Origin: Deltaproteobacteria bacterium IMCC39524
Lineage (GTDB): Bacteria > Desulfobacterota > Desulfuromonadia > Desulfuromonadales > BM103
Assembly (NCBI GenBank): GCA_029667085.1
Contig: JARUHJ010000010.1
Span: 1 to 64,000, forward strand
Reading direction: 5' to 3'
DNA length: 64,000 bases
The notes under the pieces were generated by a model. The model did not search any database, was not told the DNA's origin, and saw only the letters and a list, made by a program, of their open reading frames with translations. Below are positions 9,205 to 18,540 of this stretch, one piece after another. The position numbers were made by a program, and so were the translations under genes. How positions within the stretch are numbered: the stretch's first letter is position 1; the number at the start of each line of letters is the position of its first letter.

Positions 9205-9545
9205 CTGGCCATGGTAGGCTGTTTAATGAAAAAGGCCGATTCAATTATGAACAGAACGTAAAGATGCAACCTTATGAGTTCTTGTACGACTGGTGTCATT
9301 GTAGTGCTTTTATGCAACAGCTATGTCTTTTTGCCAAGGAAGTCTTGTAACAGCGTGGTCCACTGGATGAAAGTTTGTGGTTTTCGCTAGAGTTGGATTT
9401 GTTTCTCACGCTTGCCAATGTTGTTATAAGTGGCAAACCATGACCGAAGATAAAAATTGTCCTTCACGATAATCGCAGGATGGTAACCGGAAGGAGTGTT
9501 GCTGCACAGGTTTCCCTCATTAGACGCTGTTGAGTTGGAGAAACA
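9205..9545 (+). pseudogene. Decayed GT2 glycosyltransferase C-terminal fragment
   Basis: The + strand reads LFNEKGRFNYEQNVKMQPYE, then CHCSAFMQQLCLFAKEVL, a TAA at about 9348, and then PLDESLWFSLELDLFLTLANV. The last phrase matches the LDESL....D.DL...L signature in the C-terminal half of many GT2 enzymes, and the first is like the segment that precedes it (C.QS.FFR..L). Further stops follow before the intact GT2 gene at 9552. No start or catalytic N-terminus is present. I read it as the remains of a deleted glycosyltransferase. Confidence 0.55.
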
Positions 9546-9551
9546 TAATAA

Positions 9552-10358
9552 ATGAACAGTCAGCTTTCGATCATAACCCCGGTCTACAATGGAGCTCGTT
9601 TTATCGAGTTCTGCATAAAGAACGTTATTGAACAGGATTGTCCTGTTGCCGAACACATAATCGTGGACGGTGGTTCGACAGATGGTACCGTGGAAATCAT
9701 CAAGAGATATGTAGCCGAATTTCCACACATTCGTTGGGTTTCTGACAAGGATCGGGGTCAGTCAGATGCCATGAATAAAGGAATTGCAATGTCCAAAGGT
9801 TCAATCATTAGCTTTTTGAATGTTGATGATTTTTATGAGCCTGGAGTACTTGTTGTAATTCCTGAATTGTTCAAAAATCTTCCTGTACCGTCGTTGTTAG
9901 TTGGGGATTGCAATGTGTTGAATGATTCTGGTGTAGTAGAAGAAGTCAACAAACCCAAAAAATTAAAAATAACGGATCTGTTGATGGGTTGGGATATAAA
10001 CCCATTTCCGACCAATCCCTCCCAATATTTTTATCATAAATCGTTACACGAAATAATTGGCCCATACGATATTAATGAGCATTATTCTCTTGATATTGAT
10101 TTTGTCGCACGGGCAGTTCAGTCAGCTAATGTTCACTATGTGGATAAGGTTTTTGGTAATTATCGTAAGATAGCTGGGACTAAAACCACTAATGATATAA
10201 TCAGTGGAGAAAATTACCCGAGATTTTTGTCGGTTCTTGAAAAATACCGGAAGGGACTCACTTTGTCTCAGAAATTACAGGTCGCGGTGATGAGACGAGT
10301 TATTAAATTACATGATCTTAAAAGGCGTTTTTTTTTAATAGGATGCCACATAGTATGA
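9552..10358 (+). CDS. GT2 family glycosyltransferase
   Basis: 268 residues with the GT-A fold: N-terminal LSIITPVYNGARFIEFCI, nucleotide-binding VDGGSTDGT (38-46) and metal-binding VDD (91-93). The C-terminal part is short and basic with no membrane helix, so this is a soluble or peripheral enzyme adding one sugar. The stop overlaps the ATG of the next GT2 gene (ATGA at 10355-10358). Donor sugar is not predictable from sequence. Confidence 0.9.
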   Translation: MNSQLSIITPVYNGARFIEFCIKNVIEQDCPVAEHIIVDGGSTDGTVEIIKRYVAEFPHIRWVSDKDRGQSDAMNKGIAMSKGSIISFLNVDDFYEPGVLVVIPELFKNLPVPSLLVGDCNVLNDSGVVEEVNKPKKLKITDLLMGWDINPFPTNPSQYFYHKSLHEIIGPYDINEHYSLDIDFVARAVQSANVHYVDKVFGNYRKIAGTKTTNDIISGENYPRFLSVLEKYRKGLTLSQKLQVAVMRRVIKLHDLKRRFFLIGCHIV

Positions 10359-11239
10359 ATGAATCTATAACGGTAAGTATCGTAATCCCCACCTATAATG
10401 ATTTAGATAATTTGATGAGGGCTATAAGGTCAATTGAGCTGATGCAGTATCCCTGTAGTCATTATGAGGTCATTGTTGTTGATGATGGCTCCGTAGATGG
10501 AACAGGTGTATTTGTTAAAGACTTGATGGCCAGAGTAAAAATTAACCTAAATTATATTTACCAGGAAAACAAAGGACCCGCAGCGGCAAGGAACACAGGG
10601 ATTAAGAAATCTCAGGGTAAGTATCTGCTTGTCATTGATTCAGATTGTTTTGTTGATAAGAATATTCTGAACCAATACCTTAGGCATTTTCCGAATGAGA
10701 CTTTGGCTGGCGTCGGAGGGAATGTTCTGCCTGATAAAGAAAATACAGTAGCCAGATATCTCGATCATCTTGAAGTTTGGAGACCTGGTTATAGGGGTGA
10801 GAGGGTTACTTATCTCGTTACGGCAAATGCGTTTTTCCTTCGAGAAGCTATAGTTGGGGCCGGATACTTCGATGAAGATTTTCGTGTCCCAGGCGGAGAG
10901 GAACCAGAATTATGCCATCGGATCATAAAGAATGGTTACCATTTCAAATATGATGAGAATGCCAAGGTGACGCATTCTCATAGAACGACAATTAAGAGCA
11001 TGATGAAGATGTTTTGCAATCATGGAAAAGGCTATGCAATATTTGTTAGTAAATGGCCAGAGGTTGGCCGTGGGAAAACCTTCTGTAGAACAATCTTTGG
11101 GATCGATGCCATTAGAAGATTTACTTCTATCTATATGAGAAACCTAAATATAGGTGAGGCCGTATTATATTTTATCTTGGATTACTTGAGAGTGGTTGCA
11201 ACCTATTATGGCTATCGCTCGATCATGAAGGTGCGATAG
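10355..11239 (+). CDS. GT2 family glycosyltransferase
   Basis: 294 residues from the ATG at 10355, chosen because it overlaps the preceding stop as ATGA and has AGGA 11 bp upstream; an in-frame ATG at 10343 would add four residues. Motifs: VSIVIPTYNDLDNL, VVDDGSVDGT (41-50), IDSDC (94-98) and a later GGEEPELCHRI that supplies the usual acidic catalytic residue. It resembles GT2 enzymes of exopolysaccharide assembly with a galactosyltransferase-type C-terminal region. Second gene in a run of four closely packed GT2 genes. Confidence 0.9.
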   Translation: MNESITVSIVIPTYNDLDNLMRAIRSIELMQYPCSHYEVIVVDDGSVDGTGVFVKDLMARVKINLNYIYQENKGPAAARNTGIKKSQGKYLLVIDSDCFVDKNILNQYLRHFPNETLAGVGGNVLPDKENTVARYLDHLEVWRPGYRGERVTYLVTANAFFLREAIVGAGYFDEDFRVPGGEEPELCHRIIKNGYHFKYDENAKVTHSHRTTIKSMMKMFCNHGKGYAIFVSKWPEVGRGKTFCRTIFGIDAIRRFTSIYMRNLNIGEAVLYFILDYLRVVATYYGYRSIMKVR

Positions 11240-11248
11240 GCTAGAATT

Positions 11249-12256
11249 ATGCGGAAGGTTAGTATTGTCATGCCCGTTTACAACGGGTCTCGCTATATTG
11301 GTCAAGCTATAGAGAGTATCCTCAACCAATCTTTTCGAGATTTTGAACTTATAATTATTAATGATGGCTCAACTGATGACAGCGTGTTTAAAGCAAGGGC
11401 TTACTCTGATGCAAGGATAAAAATCATAGACCGTATAGAAAACTTTGGCCTGGCGGTCACGCGCAATGAAGGGGTTGCTGCTGCGTGTGGAACATATGTC
11501 GCCATGCTTGATTGTGATGACATTGCATGCTCGACGAGGCTTGAGGAGCAGGTTAGGTTTCTTGATCAAAACCCGGATTTCGGACTGGTTGGTTCATGGG
11601 TAGAACTCATTGATGTGGATGGCTGCTCTGATGGTGATGTCTGGCGATATGAAACATCAAGTTTGAAAATTCCCTGTGCCTTACTGTTCAATAACCGTTT
11701 TGCTCAGTCTGCTGTAATGATACGAAAAGATATACTGCCTGAAGGCCCCTATCGGCTGGAATTTCCCCCAGCTGAGGATTATGACCTGTGGGTACGTTTG
11801 TTGCCGCAGACTCGGGTAGCGAATATTCCCAAACCATTAGTTAGGTATCGAGTCCATCCTGGTGGAACGAGTCGCAAGCAGGCAATGGTCGCCGAGGCGA
11901 ATACGCGGAAGATAGTTATTGCGCAAATCAACCGACTTGGCATCAACCCTGATGAAGGACAGGTTGAGATCCATCGCCTCATTGGCAGGGGAGAAGGGGC
12001 CATCGACGTCGAGACCTTGGGTCGAGCGGTAAAGTGGATTGATAGTCTTTTCGCTGCTAACATGACGGCCGGGGTTTATAGCCAAGAGGCGTTCTGTTCA
12101 ATCCTTGGCGAGAAGTGGGCAGCCTTCTGCCAAGCTTCCAGCCATATCGGCTGGGACTCCTTCATGGCGTTTCACAGAAGCCCTTTTCGAAAATATGCGC
12201 AGATCTCTGCCGGAACTCTCTGCAGATTTATGCTTCGGAGTCTTTTCAAGATATGA
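11249..12256 (+). CDS. GT2 family glycosyltransferase
   Basis: 335 residues. N-terminal VSIVMPVYNGSRYIGQAI, NDGSTDD (38-44), LDCDD (87-91) and PPAEDYDLWVRL are the standard GT2 set. The last 60 residues are not conserved in general GT2 proteins. The stop overlaps the ATG of the next gene (ATGA at 12253-12256), so four GT2 enzymes here are probably made from one message. Specificity unknown. Confidence 0.9.
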   Translation: MRKVSIVMPVYNGSRYIGQAIESILNQSFRDFELIIINDGSTDDSVFKARAYSDARIKIIDRIENFGLAVTRNEGVAAACGTYVAMLDCDDIACSTRLEEQVRFLDQNPDFGLVGSWVELIDVDGCSDGDVWRYETSSLKIPCALLFNNRFAQSAVMIRKDILPEGPYRLEFPPAEDYDLWVRLLPQTRVANIPKPLVRYRVHPGGTSRKQAMVAEANTRKIVIAQINRLGINPDEGQVEIHRLIGRGEGAIDVETLGRAVKWIDSLFAANMTAGVYSQEAFCSILGEKWAAFCQASSHIGWDSFMAFHRSPFRKYAQISAGTLCRFMLRSLFKI

Positions 12257-13167
12257 CACTCTCCGTTCGGCTATCAATAGTCGTCTGTACCTATAATCGT
12301 TACGAACTCCTGCGATGCTGCCTTGAATCACTTGTCGACCAGTCGTTGTCAACTGGACTGTATGAGGTAGTCATCGTCGACAACAATTCCACGGATGACA
12401 CACAATTGATCGCTGCTGATTTTGCTGGGCGGTACAACAACTTCAGGGTCGTTTCGGAAGAGAAGCAGGGCCTCAGCCATGCCCGCAACTGTGGTTGGCG
12501 TACATCCTCAGGCAGATTCGTAGCTTTTATCGATGATGATGCAAAAGCTGAACCTGAATGGTGTGAACGAATCTTGCATGCCTTTGAGACTGTTCAACCA
12601 CAACCTACTGCGGTCGGAGGAGAGATCCGACCATGGTATCAGTGCACCCCACCGGCTTGGTTTGTTGATGATTTTGAAATAAGGACGTGGGGTGATGAGG
12701 CGGGTTTCATGGCGAAGACCTCAGGAGGTTTTTCGGGATCAAACATGGCTTTTCTGAGGGATGTTCTTGAAAAGCTCAATGGCTTTTCTCCTGAATTCGG
12801 TATGGTGGGTAAGTCTCTCGGGATGGGGGAAGAGGCTGATCTTTTTTTGCGTCTTAAACGGGATAATCACTTGCTCTGGTATGACCCACGCATACGGGTT
12901 GAACACTGGACTCCAAAGAGGAATATGCGTGTGAGTTATCGACTGAAGCGTTTGTATGCGGCAGGTTCAGCGCGGTACCTAAGGCAGGGAGATAGCTTAT
13001 CTTCATGGTATTACTGGAGGGTGGTGTGTGACTGTGTTAAGAAGGTTTTGGGGCTGCCTCTCAGAGTTTTTTTGTCTAGACGACACTGGAAAACAGAAAT
13101 GGTCTTTTGCCTACAAGAGCTTTTTTGGAATATTGGGTTTTTAATAAAAGGTTTGCGTAATTGTTAG
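12253..13167 (+). CDS. GT2 family glycosyltransferase
   Basis: 304 residues from the ATG at 12253. An upstream TTG at 12115 would give a 46-residue extension overlapping the preceding gene by 142 bp; I reject it because the conserved domain begins right after the ATG (LSIVVCTYNRYELL) and the ATGA overlap is typical here. Motifs: VDNNSTDDT (42-50), IDDDA (93-97), and MGEEADLFLRL as the C-terminal acidic motif. The family resemblance is to GT2 enzymes with a KQGLSHARN block. Confidence 0.9.
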   Translation: MTLSVRLSIVVCTYNRYELLRCCLESLVDQSLSTGLYEVVIVDNNSTDDTQLIAADFAGRYNNFRVVSEEKQGLSHARNCGWRTSSGRFVAFIDDDAKAEPEWCERILHAFETVQPQPTAVGGEIRPWYQCTPPAWFVDDFEIRTWGDEAGFMAKTSGGFSGSNMAFLRDVLEKLNGFSPEFGMVGKSLGMGEEADLFLRLKRDNHLLWYDPRIRVEHWTPKRNMRVSYRLKRLYAAGSARYLRQGDSLSSWYYWRVVCDCVKKVLGLPLRVFLSRRHWKTEMVFCLQELFWNIGFLIKGLRNC

Positions 13168-13240
13168 GTCCTCCGGTTTATGCTCTTGCTATTCTCCTCG
13201 CCGCCAAGGTTGATATCGGGTGTGATTGGAGCGACTCAGG

Positions 13241-14194
13241 ATGGTAATAAGCAGCGACAATAAGGAAAGGTGGGTGAATCTCTCTATGGATGTCTCTGTT
13301 GTTGTTCCTGTTCTTGATGATGCTTTGGGGCTTCGGGTGACCCTTGAATCACTTCTTAGTCAGGATTTTGAAAAAAGTAGGTATGAAATAATTGTCGTTG
13401 ATAACGGTTCGGAAGATGACACTCTTTCCGTTGCTCGTTCATTTGAGGAAAAGAATAAATCTGTTGTGAAAGTTTATTCTGAGACAGAGGTTAAGAGCTC
13501 TTATGCGTCAAGAAATAAGGGTATTTCATCTGCTTCTGGCGACATTCTGATGTTTATTGATGCAGACATGAAAGTGTCGCCTAGCTATGTTACAGATGTT
13601 TACGGTTATTATGTCAAGACTGGTTGCGAATACATAGGTGCACGAGTAAAGATTACTGGAAATGCACGGACTTTCACTGAAAAATATGAGCAGGTACATG
13701 CTTTCCCTGTAGACGAATACCTGGAAACATTCGGTTTTGCTCCTACTTGCTGTCTTTCTGTTGACAGACGCCTGATCGAGAAAATTGGTTTTTTCGATGC
13801 TCGTCTTGAGTCTGGTGGGGATGTTGAATTCGGACGTCGAGCGAAGGCGGTAGGCGCCACTTTTGGTTTCATCCGTCGTGAGTTGTTGTCTCACCCCGCC
13901 CGCATTGAGTTCTCCGCACTTAAGAAGAAGTGTGAAAGGGTTAACAGGGGGATTGCCCAATTGTATTACTATTACCCGAAGCGCTTTAAGATGCACTACA
14001 GGGGGGCTCTTAATCCAGGGAGATATTTGCCTTCATCCCCATTAAGATTAAAGGGTAAAGCCTCAGAAAGAGGTCTCTCTCTGAACTTGTGCGACTTGTT
14101 TGTCCTGTCGTTTTACCCCACATTGTTTTCGTTGTTTGCGCAGAGAAGCTTGTTGAGAGAGATGAAACGTCTTAAACTTGGTGAAAGAGGATAG
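13241..14194 (+). CDS. GT2 family glycosyltransferase
   Basis: 317 residues if it starts at the ATG at 13241 (GGAG nine bases upstream); an ATG at 13286 directly before the conserved VSVVVPVLDDALGL is also possible. Motifs: VVDNGSEDDT and FIDADMK (metal binding), then SGGDVEFGRRAKA as the distal acidic site. The C-terminus contains a hydrophobic stretch (DLFVLSFYPTLFSLF) that could anchor the protein to the membrane. Its stop overlaps the GTG of the next gene by one base. Confidence 0.88.
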   Translation: MVISSDNKERWVNLSMDVSVVVPVLDDALGLRVTLESLLSQDFEKSRYEIIVVDNGSEDDTLSVARSFEEKNKSVVKVYSETEVKSSYASRNKGISSASGDILMFIDADMKVSPSYVTDVYGYYVKTGCEYIGARVKITGNARTFTEKYEQVHAFPVDEYLETFGFAPTCCLSVDRRLIEKIGFFDARLESGGDVEFGRRAKAVGATFGFIRRELLSHPARIEFSALKKKCERVNRGIAQLYYYYPKRFKMHYRGALNPGRYLPSSPLRLKGKASERGLSLNLCDLFVLSFYPTLFSLFAQRSLLREMKRLKLGERG

Positions 14195-15147
14195 TGCGAA
14201 AAGTTATGAAATCGGACCTGTCTCCCATTATCCTCTTCGTCTACAACCGTCCCGAACACACGCGCCGGACGCTTGAGGCTCTGTTGGAGAACGAACTCGC
14301 CGAACAGAGCGATTTGTTTGTCTATTGTGACGGACCTGGGTCAGTGAGTGATCGGGAGGCGGTTGAGCAGGTTCGCGATTACGTGCGAGGGATAGCCGGT
14401 TTTCGCAGTGTCGAGATAGTTGAACGCGCCGAGAATATAGGCTTGGCTTGCTCCATCATCTCCGGCATCACAGAGGTTTTGAACCATGCTGATCGAGTCG
14501 TTGTGCTGGAGGATGATATCGTGACCTCAAGATACTTCCTGCGCTATATGAACGATGCGCTGGAACACTATAAGGCTGTTGATAGGGTGATGCATGTTTC
14601 AGGGTACATGTTTCCCATTGATTCGACTGAACTGCCACAGACATTTTTCTATAGGTCAACGTCATGCTGGGGATGGGGAACCTGGGCCAGCGCGTGGCAG
14701 TTTTTCAAGAAAGAGCCTGATCAACTTCTCAGGCAATTCTCAACAGATGAGATCGAACGTTTCAGCTTGGGTGGTGTTACTGATCACTGGGCCCAGGCTG
14801 TCCAGAACGTTAAGGGCCGTTCCAATACTTGGGCAGTATTTTGGTATGCATCTGTATTTAAGAGGGGAGGGTTGTGTCTTCACCCCGCGGTTTCCATGAC
14901 CATGAATATCGGTCACGATGGTTCAGGTGTGCATTCTCGGCGAGAGCAGGATTTTAATGTGGTTCTGGCTTCATCTCCGGTTAAAGTGTTCACCGACGAT
15001 TTTTTTGAAAGCTCAGAAGTCGTGAGACGGTTAGTAGAATGGTATACCCGTAGAAGGGGAAACCTTCTAAAAAGGGCTACTCGCATAATTCAGAAGATCT
15101 TGGATGCTGTTGATATTTTTCTGCGCAAGTTATGGAGTTCTCGTTAA
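14194..15147 (+). CDS. GT-A-like glycosyltransferase, paralogue of the gene at 3284
   Basis: 317 residues from GTG, with ATG at 14206 as an alternative. LSPIILFVYNRPEHTRRTLE at the N-terminus, VVLEDDIV in the middle and CWGWGTWASAW match the protein at 3284-4195 motif for motif, so the locus holds two diverged copies of this transferase class. GC content is higher here than at the first copy, which points to separate acquisition rather than a recent duplication. Acceptor unknown. Confidence 0.78.
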   Translation: MRKVMKSDLSPIILFVYNRPEHTRRTLEALLENELAEQSDLFVYCDGPGSVSDREAVEQVRDYVRGIAGFRSVEIVERAENIGLACSIISGITEVLNHADRVVVLEDDIVTSRYFLRYMNDALEHYKAVDRVMHVSGYMFPIDSTELPQTFFYRSTSCWGWGTWASAWQFFKKEPDQLLRQFSTDEIERFSLGGVTDHWAQAVQNVKGRSNTWAVFWYASVFKRGGLCLHPAVSMTMNIGHDGSGVHSRREQDFNVVLASSPVKVFTDDFFESSEVVRRLVEWYTRRRGNLLKRATRIIQKILDAVDIFLRKLWSSR

Positions 15148-16404
15148 TTGCAGATAGCTCATATTAGTACTCATGACATGAACGGCGGTGCTGCTCGAGC
15201 CGCTCATCGTCTCCATGCTGGACTGAACTCCTCCGGCATGGACTCCTGCATGCTTGTGCAGGAGAAAGCTGGCGACTCGTCCCATATTGTCGGGCCGAAG
15301 GGCGGTTTTGCTAAAGGAGTAGGCTTGACCAGGTCCTTTCTGGATAGGTTCCCCGCCTGTTTTTATCCGCGGCGAACAGAAAAATTCTGGGGAGTTAACT
15401 GGCTACCCTTTCCCGGCCTTGATCAAGCTGTTTTGTCGAACGCAGATATTGTACACCTGCATTGGTTCTGCGCAGGGTATCTGCCGATCCATTTTTTGAG
15501 CAAGATAAGTGCCCCGATGGTTTGGACCTTGCATGATATGTGGGCTTTCACCGGAGGGTGCCACTATACGGGTGAATGTACCAGATACGTTGAACAGTGT
15601 GGGGCCTGCCCCCAACTCGGGTCGAAAAAGGTTCAGGACCTGAGCCACAAAGTCTGGCGACGTAAACAGCGACATTGGTCTGCTCTGGATCTTACAATAG
15701 TAACTCCGAGCCAGTGGTTGGCAAAATGTGCCAGACAGAGTAGTTTGCTTGGTGAATATCCAGTAGAAGTAATCCCTTATAACATCGATACGGATCTCTA
15801 TAAGCCTCTGAACCGACGCTTTTGCAGGGAGGCACTTGGCCTTCCTGTTGATAAAAAGCTGATACTTTTTGGTGCAGTTAATGCGGCAGATGATCAACGT
15901 AAAGGTTTTCAGTTTCTTTGTCCTGCTATGCTGTCTTTGGCGTTGATTTCTGGACCCGATCAGTTTGAGGTTTTGATTTATGGGGCATCTCAACCAGCTA
16001 ATCCGCCGGATTTTGGCTTCCCCGCACATTACTTTGGGAAAATTCAGGATGATTACAGACTTGTAGAATTATTCTCTGCTGCCGATGTTGTCGTTGCACC
16101 TTCTACAGAGGACAACTTGCCACTGGTTGTCATGGAAGCACTTGCCTGTGGTACTCCCTGTGTCGCTTTCGATGTTGGAGGTATGCAAGACATGATTGAT
16201 CATGGCAACAATGGGTACCTTGCAAAAGCATATGATACTGACGATCTAGCCAAAGGGATAAGCTGGGTTCTTGAAGATGAGAATCGCTTACATGGCCTCT
16301 CAAAAAGTGCCCGTATCAAGGTCATTGAGGAGTTTACGACTGAGACAGTAGCAAAGTCGTATGTCCAGCTCTATGAACGACTGCTGGGAAGGACTTTGAT
16401 TTAA
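15148..16404 (+). CDS. GT4 family glycosyltransferase
   Basis: 418 residues starting with TTG placed immediately after the TAA of the previous gene. N-terminal IAHISTHDMNGGAARAAHRL is typical of the WcaC-like branch of GT4 (GT-B fold); the donor-binding region carries STEDNLPLVVMEALACG, the conserved E-x7-E motif. It retains the HWFCAGY and CHYTGECTRY....CGACPQLG segments of this branch. Likely a cytoplasmic retaining transferase in assembly of the same glycan. Confidence 0.88.
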   Translation: MQIAHISTHDMNGGAARAAHRLHAGLNSSGMDSCMLVQEKAGDSSHIVGPKGGFAKGVGLTRSFLDRFPACFYPRRTEKFWGVNWLPFPGLDQAVLSNADIVHLHWFCAGYLPIHFLSKISAPMVWTLHDMWAFTGGCHYTGECTRYVEQCGACPQLGSKKVQDLSHKVWRRKQRHWSALDLTIVTPSQWLAKCARQSSLLGEYPVEVIPYNIDTDLYKPLNRRFCREALGLPVDKKLILFGAVNAADDQRKGFQFLCPAMLSLALISGPDQFEVLIYGASQPANPPDFGFPAHYFGKIQDDYRLVELFSAADVVVAPSTEDNLPLVVMEALACGTPCVAFDVGGMQDMIDHGNNGYLAKAYDTDDLAKGISWVLEDENRLHGLSKSARIKVIEEFTTETVAKSYVQLYERLLGRTLI

Positions 16405-16630
16405 AAGACAAACACTTTTCTGCTCGTAGCCCGTTGTGGTGTCTTGATCAATCAGAGGAGGATGTCCCTGATGTTGTTATTGGTACTCTGGACGAATAGC
16501 GCCACATGGCGGATTTTGAAATGAGCCCTGAAATTGTCCGAGTCTATTGCTACGATAATCCAAGTGATCTGCTCGGCTCGTTGATGCTTGGGGCAGGCCA
16601 TGCCAATTAGTTTATATTTGTGAGTAATAG
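16405..16630 (+). other. Spacer with possible coding remnants
   Basis: The 226 bp between the GT4 and GT9 genes hold no intact gene. One frame stays open from 16407 (DKHFSARSPLWCLDQSEEDV) to a TAG near 16489, and a second piece reads MSPEIVRVYCYDNPSDLLG before a stop. These look like worn coding fragments but I cannot name a family. Confidence 0.3.
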
Positions 16631-16639
16631 TTGACTGTT

Positions 16640-17722
16640 ATGTTTCTGAAAAAGGTTGATGGGCTCATTGGCTCATTGTTGACTCGGTTTTGGCCGCGGC
16701 CGACACAACCGGAATCGCCCCCTTCTCCTGTTTCCAGCTTACTGCTGATTCGTCCTGGTGGTATCGGCGACGCGGTGTTGTTGGTCCCGGTGATATTACG
16801 GCTGCGGGAGGCCTTCCCCACGGCCTGCATTGATGTTCTCGCCGAAAAGCGAAACAGTAGAGTTTTCTCCCTCTGCCCCGGTGTCAATCAGGTCCTGTGC
16901 TATGACAGACCACTAGAGCTGCTTGCAGTGCTTAGAAGTGACTATGAAGTGGTTATTGACAGCGAACAGTGGTATCACCTCTCCTCTATTGTTGCTCGCG
17001 TGGTCTGTTCCCAAATAAAGGTCGGTTATGGGACGAATGAACGGAAAAGATTGTTTACGCACACGATTGATTATAGCCCTGCGAAATATGAGTTGAACAA
17101 TTTCCTTGAGTTGCTTAAGCCTCTGGGGTTAGAGTCGCCCTCGCTAAATCTTTATCCTTTTCTGACAGTTCCAGAAATTGATCAGGAATCTGCCGACAAT
17201 ATGCTTGGGAGCCTCTTGGAAGAACCTTTTATCATTTTATTTCCCGGTGCCAGTGTTGCTGAAAAGCGCTGGAGCTGTGCAAAATTTCACGAGTTAGCAG
17301 TCTGGTGTGAAAAGCAGAATACACGCGTTGTTATTGTTGGGGGTGAACAAGACCGCGAGGCCGGTGCTCAGATTGCTTCTGGCCTTTCGGCTCTTGACCT
17401 GACCGGAAAGACGAGTCTTGAGCAGACGGCTGCTGTTCTGGCGCGGGGCACTGTCGTAGTTAGTACTGATTCTGGAATTCTTCATCTGGCCTCAGCCTTG
17501 GGGCGGCCGACTGTCTCCCTGTTCGGCGCCAGTTCACAAGCACAATGGGCTCCCCGTGGGCCACACCATGTTGTGATTGATAAGAGCCTAGATTGTTCGC
17601 CATGCTCCAGTTTTGGCAATGTGCCCAAGTGCCAGATCGATGTATGTTGTATGAATGAAATCTCTGTAGATGATGTGTCCACAGTCGTTAACTGCTTGCT
17701 GACGTCCCTCAAAAACGAGTAA
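16640..17722 (+). CDS. Glycosyltransferase family 9 (ADP-heptose:LPS heptosyltransferase-like)
   Basis: About 360 residues; the ATG at 16640 is preferred over the TTG at 16631. LLLIRPGGIGDAVLLVPVIL is the GT9 opening, FPGASVAEKRW and STDSGILHLASALGRPTVSLF are the ADP-heptose-binding C-terminal motifs, and LDCSPCSSFGNVPKCQ is the cysteine-containing end seen in many of these enzymes. The intact SDSG-type motif makes true heptosyl transfer more likely here than for the family member at 6625. Probable role: LPS core assembly in the cytoplasm. Confidence 0.88.
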   Translation: MFLKKVDGLIGSLLTRFWPRPTQPESPPSPVSSLLLIRPGGIGDAVLLVPVILRLREAFPTACIDVLAEKRNSRVFSLCPGVNQVLCYDRPLELLAVLRSDYEVVIDSEQWYHLSSIVARVVCSQIKVGYGTNERKRLFTHTIDYSPAKYELNNFLELLKPLGLESPSLNLYPFLTVPEIDQESADNMLGSLLEEPFIILFPGASVAEKRWSCAKFHELAVWCEKQNTRVVIVGGEQDREAGAQIASGLSALDLTGKTSLEQTAAVLARGTVVVSTDSGILHLASALGRPTVSLFGASSQAQWAPRGPHHVVIDKSLDCSPCSSFGNVPKCQIDVCCMNEISVDDVSTVVNCLLTSLKNE

Positions 17723-17730
17723 AACACCCA

Positions 17731-18540
17731 ATGCATGCTTACCAATATTCACTCTTGCTTCTGTTCACTTTTATTCTTGGGTCGGTCATAGGGTCATTTC
17801 TCAATGTCTGCATCTACCGCATCCCAGCCGGCCTTTCAATCGTCACTCCTCGCTCGCGTTGTCCGCATTGTGAGACACCGATCCGCTGGTATCACAATAT
17901 CCCGATCCTGAGTTGGGTGTTACTGAAAGGCAAGTGTGCCTACTGCAGCGCTGAAGTTCCAGTGCGTTATCTCCTGGTCGAAGCCCTCACCGGAGTTCTC
18001 TTTGTACTGTTCTTTTATCGGTTTGCATTTCACCCAGTAACCCCAGTCATTCTGCTTCTGGTTGCGACTCTAGTGGTGATCACATTCATCGATCTGGATC
18101 ATCAGATTATTCCAGACGTCATCAGTCTGCCAGGGATACCGATCGGTTTCCTGTGCTCATTCCTGATGCCCTGGGTGACGTGGCCGGAGTCGTTGGTTGG
18201 GATCCTGTTGGGAGGAGGGTCTCTTCTCACTATAGCTTTGGGTTATGAACTCCTGACCGGCAAAGAAGGGATGGGCTTTGGTGATGTCAAGCTCCTTGCA
18301 ATGCTCGGCGCTTTCCTTGGGTGGACTGCTATCTTCCCGATCATCTTTATTGGCTCAACCTTGGGCACTCTGGTTGGCGTTCCCCTTATGTTGTTCAAAA
18401 AGGCTGACAGCAAGTTGGCGATCCCTTTTGGCCCCTTCCTTGCTGCCGGCGCATTGATCCATATCTTTTTTGTTGATCGATTTGATCCAATCATGCGCTG
18501 GTATGCTAGTATGCTAAAGCAATTATGGTTGTCTTTCTGA
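17731..18540 (+). CDS. pilD: Type IV prepilin peptidase/N-methyltransferase PilD
   Basis: 269-residue inner-membrane protein with about eight hydrophobic segments. The N-terminal methylase-type domain has the SVIGSFLNVCIYRIP signature and the zinc tetracysteine set C44, C47, C69, C72. The peptidase domain keeps both catalytic aspartate regions, FIDLDHQIIPD (119-129) and GMGFGDVKLLAMLG (D185). It cleaves and N-methylates type IV pilins and pseudopilins. Only 8 bp separate it from the GT9 gene. A divergent copy of its last 30 codons lies 1.3 kb downstream, beyond the decarboxylase gene. Confidence 0.95.
   Translation: MHAYQYSLLLLFTFILGSVIGSFLNVCIYRIPAGLSIVTPRSRCPHCETPIRWYHNIPILSWVLLKGKCAYCSAEVPVRYLLVEALTGVLFVLFFYRFAFHPVTPVILLLVATLVVITFIDLDHQIIPDVISLPGIPIGFLCSFLMPWVTWPESLVGILLGGGSLLTIALGYELLTGKEGMGFGDVKLLAMLGAFLGWTAIFPIIFIGSTLGTLVGVPLMLFKKADSKLAIPFGPFLAAGALIHIFFVDRFDPIMRWYASMLKQLWLSF

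Noticed and set aside
12115-12252. 46-residue N-terminal extension of the GT2 protein at 12253
   Set aside because: It overlaps the preceding gene fully, has no conserved residues, and the ATGA start at 12253 matches the domain start.
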